Shown: piece after piece, positions 58,156-64,000 of the stretch
Position numbering within the stretch: position 1 is the first letter of the stretch
Layout: each line of letters opens with the position of its first letter
Source of the DNA: Qipengyuania gaetbuli
GTDB taxonomy: Bacteria > Pseudomonadota > Alphaproteobacteria > Sphingomonadales > Sphingomonadaceae
Length of the DNA stretch: 64,000 nt
Assembly: GCF_020171365.1 (NCBI RefSeq)
Contig: NZ_JAIUZO010000002.1
Location: 2,512,001 to 2,576,000 of the forward strand
Direction: 5' to 3'
The notes under the pieces: model-generated
The model's input: only the letters and a program-made list of their open reading frames with translations
Told to the model about the DNA's origin: nothing
The model's database searches: none
Position numbers and translations under genes: made by a program

Positions 58156-58713
58156 TTAGTTCAGCCCGTGTTCCTTGCGGGCAATCTCGTGCAGCCAGTC
58201 TGCATGGCGAGGGGCCTTCTTGGTCTGGCTCCATTCCTCGAGCATCAGCGGTGCAACCCGCTTGAGTTCCGCATATTGCTCGTCCGTGCCGATATCGGCA
58301 GCAAGTTCCACGCGGTGACCGTTCGGGTCGAAGAAATAGATCGACTTGAAGATACCGTGGTGGGTCGGACCGAGGACGTCGATACCGAGGCTTTCGACAT
58401 GGTCCTTTGCAGCGAGGAGCTCTTCTTCAGAGCCGACGCGGAAGGCGAGGTGCTGGACCCACTGCGGCGTATTTTCGTCGCGGCCCATGTCGGGCTGGTT
58501 GGGCAGTTCGAAGAAGGCGAGCACGTTTCCGTTACCTGCATCGAGGAAGACGTGCATGTAAGGGTCGTAGGCACCGGTCGAGGGAACGTGGTCCTCGGCA
58601 AAGGCAGTGGTATATTCCATGCCCAGCACCTTGGCGTACCATTCGACGGTCTCTTTCGCATCCTTGCAGCGGTAGGCTGCGTGGTGGATGCCGGAGGGCT
58701 TGATCGCGCTCAT
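58156..58713 (-). CDS. VOC-family protein paired with hppD
   Basis: A 185-residue protein of the vicinal-oxygen-chelate superfamily (glyoxalase/dioxygenase fold), with two beta-alpha-beta-beta-beta units. Candidate metal ligands are His in [11 protein letters not shown], His in [10 protein letters not shown] and Glu in [11 protein letters not shown]. The ATG overlaps the hppD stop by four bases (ATGA), so it is co-expressed with hppD. A glyoxalase or a dioxygenase of aromatic breakdown are both possible. Confidence 0.78.
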   Translation of the reverse strand: MSAIKPSGIHHAAYRCKDAKETVEWYAKVLGMEYTTAFAEDHVPSTGAYDPYMHVFLDAGNGNVLAFFELPNQPDMGRDENTPQWVQHLAFRVGSEEELLAAKDHVESLGIDVLGPTHHGIFKSIYFFDPNGHRVELAADIGTDEQYAELKRVAPLMLEEWSQTKKAPRHADWLHEIARKEHGLN

Positions 58714-59807
58714 TCTGCAGGTTCCACTTCGAGAACGCCGCGACGGATCTGGTCGCGTTCCATGCTTTCGAACAGGGCCTTGAAGTTGCCTTCGCCGAAG
58801 CCTTCGTCACCCTTGCGCTGGATGAATTCGAAGAACACGGGGCCGACCTGCGCTTCTGCGAAGATCTGCAGGAGCAGGCGGGGCTGGCCACCTTCAGTCG
58901 TGCCGTCGAGCAGGATGCCGCGGGCCTTGAGTTCGTTCTCGTCTTCGCCATGGCCGGGCAGGCGCTCGGACAGCATCTCGTAATAGGTCTCGGGCGGGGC
59001 GGTCATGAAGGGAACGCCCAGCTTTTTGAGATTGTCCCAGCAGCCGAGAAGGTCGTCGCAGATCAGCGCGATGTGCTGGATGCCTTCGCCATTGAATTCG
59101 CGCAGGAACTCCTCGATCTGGCCCTTGCCGCCTTCGCCTTCCTCGTTGAGCGGGATGCGGATCTTCCCGTCGGGCGCGGTCAGCGCCTTCGAGGTCAGGC
59201 CGGTGTACTCGCCCTTGATGTCGAAGAAGCGGATTTCGCGGAAGTTGAAGAGCGTTTCGTAATAGTCCGCCCAGTACTTCATGCGGCCGTTGTAGACGTT
59301 GTGCGTGAGGTGATCGATGACGTTGAAGCCGGCCCCGACGGGGTGCTTCTCGCCGCCCGGCAGGTATTCGAAATCGATGTCGTAAATCGACAGGCCATTG
59401 CCTTCGCCGTCTTCATAGCGATCGATGAGGTAGACGATCGCGCCGCCGATGCCGCGGATGGCCGGGATGTGGAGTTCCATCGGGCCGGTCTGCACAGCGA
59501 CTGGCTCGGCGCCGCGCTCGAGCAGTTCGGCATAGGCCTTGCGGGCATCGCGAACGCGGAAGCCCATGCCGCAAGCAGAGGGGCCGTGTTCACGCGCAAA
59601 GAACCATGCAGCGCTTTTCGGTTCGTAGTTGAGGATCAGATTGATCTGGCCCTGGCGCCAGAGATCGACGTCCTTGGAGCGATGCTTGGCGACGAGGGTG
59701 AAGCCCATGGCTTCGAAAACCGGCTCGATCACGCCTTTTTCGGGCGCGCAGAATTCGACGAATTCAAAGCCGTCGAGGCCGATGGGGTTTTCGAAAAGAT
59801 CGGGCAT
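58710..59807 (-). CDS. hppD: 4-Hydroxyphenylpyruvate dioxygenase
   Basis: Iron(II) enzyme converting 4-hydroxyphenylpyruvate to homogentisate in tyrosine catabolism; 365 residues. The iron ligands are visible: His in VIDHLTHNV, His in [11 protein letters not shown], Glu in [10 protein letters not shown]. The ATG at 59807 follows GAGGAACC at a good distance. No hmgA or fumarylacetoacetase gene lies adjacent. A promoter with an operator-like inverted repeat lies upstream. Confidence 0.96.
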   Translation of the reverse strand: MPDLFENPIGLDGFEFVEFCAPEKGVIEPVFEAMGFTLVAKHRSKDVDLWRQGQINLILNYEPKSAAWFFAREHGPSACGMGFRVRDARKAYAELLERGAEPVAVQTGPMELHIPAIRGIGGAIVYLIDRYEDGEGNGLSIYDIDFEYLPGGEKHPVGAGFNVIDHLTHNVYNGRMKYWADYYETLFNFREIRFFDIKGEYTGLTSKALTAPDGKIRIPLNEEGEGGKGQIEEFLREFNGEGIQHIALICDDLLGCWDNLKKLGVPFMTAPPETYYEMLSERLPGHGEDENELKARGILLDGTTEGGQPRLLLQIFAEAQVGPVFFEFIQRKGDEGFGEGNFKALFESMERDQIRRGVLEVEPAE

Positions 59808-59830
59808 GTGGTTCCTCTGTCCGCTAGATA

Positions 59831-59844
59831 GTTTCAATAGAAAC
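59831..59844. promoter_or_regulatory. Inverted repeat at the hppD promoter (possible operator)
   Basis: GTTTC-AATA-GAAAC, a perfect 5-base inverted repeat, begins 24 bases from the hppD ATG and abuts the -10 element on its downstream side. Its place at the expected transcription start suggests a repressor site, perhaps for a MarR- or Lrp-type regulator of tyrosine breakdown. The regulator is not in the window. Confidence 0.5.
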
Positions 59845-59873
59845 CAAATACGCAATCGTTGGGTGGCTGTCAA
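59845..59873 (-). promoter_or_regulatory. Promoter of hppD
   Basis: On the minus strand TTGACA (59868-59873) is followed by a 17-base spacer and TATTTG (59845-59850). The -35 matches consensus exactly; the -10 is weak, as expected for a regulated promoter. Confidence 0.55.
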
Positions 59874-59944
59874 GAAATTGGCGTGTCTGTAAGGGGTCGT
59901 TCCGACGGATTGCCTTGCTGCTGCGGTGAGTCCATGGAGGGGGC

Positions 59945-61099
59945 ATGGCTAGTGAAGACCTCGACGACATCCGCCGCGCCGTTCGCGCAGTCTGCTCCGA
60001 CTTTCCGGGCGAGTACTGGCGCGAGAAGGATCGCGAACGGGCCTATCCCGGGGAGTTCGTGGACGCCATCACGCAAGCGGGTTTCCTCGCGGCCCTGATC
60101 CCCGAGGAATATGGCGGCAGCGGCCTGCGTCTCGACACGGCGGCCGTCATTATGGAGGAAATCCAGGCTGCGGGCTGCAACGGAGCCGCTGCCCACGCGC
60201 AGATGTACGTGATGAACACTCTGCTGCGATACGGCAGCGAGGATCAGAAGACGGCCTACCTGCCTGCCATCGCTACCGGCGAGCTGCGCCTCCAGGCCTT
60301 CGGTGTGTCGGAACCGACCAGTGGGACGGATACACTTTCGCTGCGCACCTTCGCGCGGAGGGACGGGGATGACTATGTCGTCAACGGCCAGAAGATATGG
60401 ACCAGCCGGGCGGAGCATTCCGACCTCATGGTCCTGCTGGCCCGGACGACACCGCGCGAGCAAGTGGCCAAGAAGACCGAGGGGCTCTCACTGTTCCTTG
60501 TCGACATGCGCAAGGTGGTGGGCAACGGCATGACCATCAAGCCGATCCGCACGATGATGAACCACTCCACCACGGAAGTGTTCTTCGACGACATGCGCAT
60601 TCCCGCCTCTGCGCTCATCGGCGAGGAAGGGCAGGGCTTTCGCTACATCCTTTCGGGTATGAACGCAGAGCGCATCCTGATCGCCGCCGAATGCATCGGC
60701 GATGCCAAGTGGTTCATCGAGAAGGCCAGCGATTACGCGAAGGAGCGGCAGGTCTTCAGCCGTCCGATCGGCCAGAACCAGGGGGTCCAGTTCCCGATTG
60801 CCCGCTGCTATGCCCAGATGCGGGCGGCGGAGTTGATGGTCCATCACGCGGCACAGGTTTACGACCAGGGCGGCAATGCCGGTGCCGAAGCGAACATGGC
60901 AAAGATGCTCGCCAGCGAAGCCAGTTGGGCCGCAGCCGACATGTGCGTGCAGACCCTTGGCGGCTTCGGCTTTGCGGAGGAATATGATGTCGAGCGCAAG
61001 TTCCGCGAAGCGCGGCTCTACACTGTTGCGCCGATCAGCACGAACCTGATCCTCAGCTACGTGGCCGAACATGTTCTCGGCCTGCCGCGTTCTTACTGA
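59945..61099 (+). CDS. Acyl-CoA dehydrogenase
   Basis: An FAD-dependent enzyme of fatty or branched acyl-CoA oxidation, 384 residues. [15 protein letters not shown] (FAD site), [14 protein letters not shown] and [15 protein letters not shown] are signatures; the C-terminal [20 protein letters not shown] has the conserved FAD-contact region and the YDVER segment. Substrate unknown. ATG follows GGAGGGGGC, a strong SD. Divergent from hppD. Confidence 0.92.
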   Translation: MASEDLDDIRRAVRAVCSDFPGEYWREKDRERAYPGEFVDAITQAGFLAALIPEEYGGSGLRLDTAAVIMEEIQAAGCNGAAAHAQMYVMNTLLRYGSEDQKTAYLPAIATGELRLQAFGVSEPTSGTDTLSLRTFARRDGDDYVVNGQKIWTSRAEHSDLMVLLARTTPREQVAKKTEGLSLFLVDMRKVVGNGMTIKPIRTMMNHSTTEVFFDDMRIPASALIGEEGQGFRYILSGMNAERILIAAECIGDAKWFIEKASDYAKERQVFSRPIGQNQGVQFPIARCYAQMRAAELMVHHAAQVYDQGGNAGAEANMAKMLASEASWAAADMCVQTLGGFGFAEEYDVERKFREARLYTVAPISTNLILSYVAEHVLGLPRSY

Positions 61100-61152
61100 T
61101 TTGCCGCGTGAAACCCCTTGCGCGCAAAGGTTAACTGTGATTCTGTAGCGAA

Positions 61153-61467
61153 ATGAGGGGCAAGCCGAGACTCACTATCAGGCAGAAGCAGAAGGCGTCG
61201 CAAAGCGCGGCGCTCGGCGCGTTGCTTGTGATGGGCGCGATCGGCATCGCCGGCCCTAGCGGTCTGCTGGCATGGAGCGAGAATCTTCGCCTGCTCGACC
61301 AGCGCGAAGCCCAGCTGGCCGCTCTCCAGAAAGAACGTGCCGCGCTGGAAAACAAGGTCGCGCTGCTGCACCCCGAACATGCCGATCCCGACATGGTGGG
61401 TGAACTGCTTCGCAGCCAGCTTAACGTCGTCCATCCGGACGAGGTCGTGATCAAGCTCGACGACTGA
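61153..61467 (+). CDS. ftsB: Septum formation initiator (FtsB/DivIC family)
   Basis: A 104-residue bitopic membrane protein of the divisome. A basic N-terminus, one membrane helix (about residues 19-40), then a heptad-rich coiled coil (LRLLDQREAQLAALQKERAA) and a C-terminal domain with LRSQLNVVHPDEVVI. The position directly before pdhA is common in alphaproteobacteria. The symbol reflects the family; weak similarity makes the name provisional. Confidence 0.8.
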   Translation: MRGKPRLTIRQKQKASQSAALGALLVMGAIGIAGPSGLLAWSENLRLLDQREAQLAALQKERAALENKVALLHPEHADPDMVGELLRSQLNVVHPDEVVIKLDD

Positions 61468-61523
61468 TCGGGCGCAAAACCCCGCTATTCCGTAAGGTTT
61501 TCGTATGCGTGCCGAGCAGGGCG

Positions 61524-61563
61524 TTGCGCGGCGCGCGTGGCTATGCCTATAGGCTCAGGCATA
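61524..61563 (+). promoter_or_regulatory. Candidate pdhA promoter with inverted repeat
   Basis: TTGCGC (61524-61529), an 18-base spacer and TATAGG (61548-61553) form a plausible promoter. A perfect inverted repeat TATGCCT / AGGCATA (61542-61548 and 61557-61563) straddles the -10, so it may be an operator or, in RNA, a small hairpin. It ends about 30 bases before the pdhA start. Confidence 0.4.
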
Positions 61564-61593
61564 TTCCTCCCCGGAAGAGAAGGATGCTGTAGT

Positions 61594-62664
61594 TTGGCAA
61601 AGGCCCCGAAGAGCAAAGCCGCAGGTAGCCCGGCAGAGAACCTCGATTTCGTCCTGCATTCTTTGCAGGAGGAACTCGACAAGAAGAAGCGTTTCGACGC
61701 CAGCAGGGAACAGATGCTGCATTTCTACGAGCAGATGATGCTGATCCGCCGCTTCGAAGAGCGCGCCGGCCAGCTCTATGGCCTCGGCCTCATCGGCGGC
61801 TTCTGCCACCTCTATATCGGTCAGGAGGCTGTCGCAGTGGGCCTGCAGTCGGCCCTGACCGAAAAGCTCGACAGCGTTATCACCGGTTATCGCGACCATG
61901 GCCACATGCTTGCCTATGGCATCGATCCCAAGGTCATCATGGCCGAGCTGACCGGCCGCGAAGCGGGCATTTCGAAGGGCAAGGGTGGGTCGATGCACAT
62001 GTTCTCGACAGAGCATAAGTTCTACGGCGGCCACGGTATCGTCGGTGCGCAGGTTGCGCTCGGCGGCGGACTGGCGCTCGCGCACCAGTACAACGAGGAC
62101 GGCGGCCTGTGTCTTGCCTATTTCGGTGACGGTGCAGCCAACCAGGGCCAGGTCTACGAGACCTTCAACATGGCGTCGCTCTGGAAGCTCCCGATCGTCT
62201 TCGTGATCGAGAACAACCAGTACGCGATGGGCACTGCCGTCAGCCGCAGTTCCGCCGAGACCGAATTCTACCGCCGCGGCACCGCGTTCCGCATCCCGGG
62301 CATGAAGGTCAACGGCATGGACGTGCTGGAAGTCCGGCAGGCTGCAGAGATTGCCTTCAAGCACGTGCGCGAGGGCAGGGGCCCGGTCCTGATGGAATGC
62401 GAAACCTACCGTTATCGCGGACACTCCATGTCCGATCCGGCCAAGTACCGCACGCGCGAGGAAGTGCAGGACATGAAGGATCACAAGGACCCGATCGAGG
62501 GCCTGAAGAAGATCCTCATCGAGCAGGGCACCAGCGAAGACGACCTCAAGGCTATCGACAAGGACATCCGCAAGATCGTGAGCGAAGCAGCCGATTTCGC
62601 CGAGAATTCGCCCGAGCCGGAGGCATCCGAGCTCTACACCGACGTTCTGGTCGAGGAGTATTGA
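61594..62664 (+). CDS. pdhA: Pyruvate dehydrogenase E1 component, alpha subunit
   Basis: Thiamine-diphosphate-dependent decarboxylase subunit of the pyruvate dehydrogenase complex; 356 residues. The TPP motif is AYFGDGAANQGQVYETFNMA, ending at ENNQYAMGT; ISKGKGGSMHMF, YGGHGIVGAQV and the phospho-loop-like YRYRGHSMSDPA are conserved. The start is TTG 61594, 9 bases after AAGGA; the in-frame upstream codons are not E1-alpha-like. Followed 3 bases later by pdhB. Confidence 0.95.
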   Translation: MAKAPKSKAAGSPAENLDFVLHSLQEELDKKKRFDASREQMLHFYEQMMLIRRFEERAGQLYGLGLIGGFCHLYIGQEAVAVGLQSALTEKLDSVITGYRDHGHMLAYGIDPKVIMAELTGREAGISKGKGGSMHMFSTEHKFYGGHGIVGAQVALGGGLALAHQYNEDGGLCLAYFGDGAANQGQVYETFNMASLWKLPIVFVIENNQYAMGTAVSRSSAETEFYRRGTAFRIPGMKVNGMDVLEVRQAAEIAFKHVREGRGPVLMECETYRYRGHSMSDPAKYRTREEVQDMKDHKDPIEGLKKILIEQGTSEDDLKAIDKDIRKIVSEAADFAENSPEPEASELYTDVLVEEY

Positions 62665-62667
62665 TCC

Positions 62668-64000
62668 ATGGCCATCGAATTGAAGATGCCGGCGCTTTCG
62701 CCCACCATGGAAGAAGGCACGCTTGCCAAGTGGCTCAAGCAGGAAGGCGACGAGATCGCCATCGGTGACATCATTGCCGAAATCGAAACCGACAAGGCGA
62801 CGATGGAATTCGAAGCTGTCGACGAAGGCACGCTGGGCAAGATCCTCGTGGCTGAGGGCACCGAAGGCGTGAAAGTCGGGACCGTCATCGCCATGCTGGC
62901 GGGCGAGGGCGAGGATGCCTCTACCGTGGCGGACGCTGCCCCCGTCGCCGACGTTCCGGGCGAGGGCAAGGACGTAGGCCGCGAGCCGTCGGAAGCGGAG
63001 ATCACCCGGCCGACCAAGAAGTCAGGCGTGAAGGATCCGGAAATCCCGCACGGCACCAACATGGCTACCGTCACGGTCCGCGAAGCTCTGCGCGATGCCA
63101 TGGCCGAGGAAATGCGCCGCGACGAGCGCGTGTTCGTGATGGGCGAGGAAGTTGCCCAGTACCAGGGCGCCTACAAGGTGACGCAGGGCCTGCTGGACGA
63201 ATTCGGTCCCAAGCGCGTGATCGATACGCCGATCACCGAATACGGCTTTGCCGGCATTGGTACCGGCGCGGCGATGGGCGGCCTTCGTCCAATCGTGGAG
63301 TTCATGACCTTCAACTTCGCCATGCAGGCGATCGATCATATCATCAATTCGGCAGCCAAGACCAACTACATGTCCGGCGGCCAGATGCGTTGCCCCGTGG
63401 TCTTCCGCGGCCCCAACGGAGCGGCCAGCCGCGTCGGTGCACAGCACAGCCAGAACTACGGCCCCTGGTATGCCAGCGTGCCGGGCCTGATCGTCATCGC
63501 GCCCTATGACGCCGCCGATGCCAAGGGCCTGATGAAAGCTGCCATTCGCTGCGAAGACCCGGTGGTCTTCCTCGAGAACGAGCTCGTCTACGGCCGCAGC
63601 TTCGAACTGCCCGAACTGGATGACCATGTTCTGCCGATCGGCAAAGCGCGCATCATGCGCGAAGGTTCGGACGTCACGATCGTCGCATACTCGATCGCGG
63701 TGGGCCTTGCGCTTGAGGCGGCCGAGCAGCTGGCCGGCGAAGGTATCGATGCCGAAGTGATCGACTTGCGCACGCTGCGCCCGCTCGACAAGGAAGCCAT
63801 CCTCGAAAGCCTTGCCAAGACCAACCGTCTGGTCATCGCGGAGGAAGGCTGGCCGACTTGCTCGATCGCATCGGAAGTCGTCGCTATCTGCATGGAAGAA
63901 GGCTTCGACCACCTCGATGCCCCGGTAACGCGGGTGTGCAACGAGGATGTTCCGCTGCCCTATGCCGCGAACCTCGAAAAGCTCGCCTTGATCGACACGG
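62668..64000 (+). CDS. pdhB: Pyruvate dehydrogenase E1 beta subunit with lipoyl domain, 3' end outside window
   Basis: The beta subunit of E1. Residues 1-80 form a lipoyl domain with the lipoylation Lys in [12 protein letters not shown], as known for pdhB of Zymomonas and rhizobia; an Ala/Glu-rich linker follows, then the TPP-binding E1-beta domain from about residue 135 ([53 protein letters not shown]). 444 codons are open to the window end (full length near 465), so only the last few residues are missing. Confidence 0.96.
   Translation, partial: MAIELKMPALSPTMEEGTLAKWLKQEGDEIAIGDIIAEIETDKATMEFEAVDEGTLGKILVAEGTEGVKVGTVIAMLAGEGEDASTVADAAPVADVPGEGKDVGREPSEAEITRPTKKSGVKDPEIPHGTNMATVTVREALRDAMAEEMRRDERVFVMGEEVAQYQGAYKVTQGLLDEFGPKRVIDTPITEYGFAGIGTGAAMGGLRPIVEFMTFNFAMQAIDHIINSAAKTNYMSGGQMRCPVVFRGPNGAASRVGAQHSQNYGPWYASVPGLIVIAPYDAADAKGLMKAAIRCEDPVVFLENELVYGRSFELPELDDHVLPIGKARIMREGSDVTIVAYSIAVGLALEAAEQLAGEGIDAEVIDLRTLRPLDKEAILESLAKTNRLVIAEEGWPTCSIASEVVAICMEEGFDHLDAPVTRVCNEDVPLPYAANLEKLALIDT

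Overview
This is a contiguous, gene-dense, GC-rich stretch of an alphaproteobacterial core chromosome. Sphingomonadales fits best, most likely an Erythrobacteraceae-type genome. The grounds are the 14-subunit nuo operon with extra small genes between subunits, a pyruvate dehydrogenase E1-beta that carries a lipoyl domain, a GTTC-N7-GTTC LexA box, RNase J, a DUF1467 gene, and gltX-gltA beside comEC and lexA. The genus is inferred; no rRNA is present. I found no prophage, insertion sequence, CRISPR array or other mobile element. Most genes abut or overlap by 1-8 bases and form long operons.

Layout. 1-10.6 kb holds the end of a class A penicillin-binding protein, prfB, a lipoprotein-type methyltransferase, a nitronate monooxygenase-like enzyme, a 2-hydroxyacid dehydrogenase, a thiolase and a coniferyl-aldehyde-type dehydrogenase. 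10.6-26.2 kb is the full respiratory complex I operon nuoA-N, interrupted by four small genes and with a lysine-rich tail on NuoC. The same strand continues through birA, coaX, rnj and a DUF1467 gene (26.2-29.7 kb). 29.7-36.3 kb is the least understood part: a large membrane-anchored coiled-coil protein, divergent from a pseudo-Hpt protein, a nucleotidyltransferase-like membrane protein, a helical protein, and a histidine-kinase-like protein without its phospho-acceptor histidine.

36.4-50.4 kb is mostly on the minus strand. It carries gltX-gltA, then (after plus-strand comEC) an apparent operon reading ppiD-trpE-(phosphodiester glycosidase)-(proline iminopeptidase)-trpG-trpD-trpC-moaC-lexA, with an SOS box before lexA. 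50.6-53.6 kb is tpiA-secG-pyrG on the plus strand with clear terminators. 53.6-53.9 kb is a gap that may hold a small RNA or a 53-codon gene.

53.9-64 kb has an hsp20 gene with a heat-shock-type promoter and a ROSE-like RNA thermometer, then grxC, a nitrilase-family gene, a DUF1178 gene, tRNA-Arg(CCT), a haloalkane-dehalogenase-like gene, an MscS channel, hppD with a VOC-family partner, an acyl-CoA dehydrogenase, an ftsB-like gene, and pdhA-pdhB (pdhB runs off the end).

The window therefore joins respiration (complex I, citrate synthase, pyruvate dehydrogenase), cofactor and amino-acid synthesis (biotin ligase, pantothenate kinase, molybdopterin, tryptophan), envelope functions and stress control (LexA, Hsp20). 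Family assignments rest on motifs read by eye; no database search was run.
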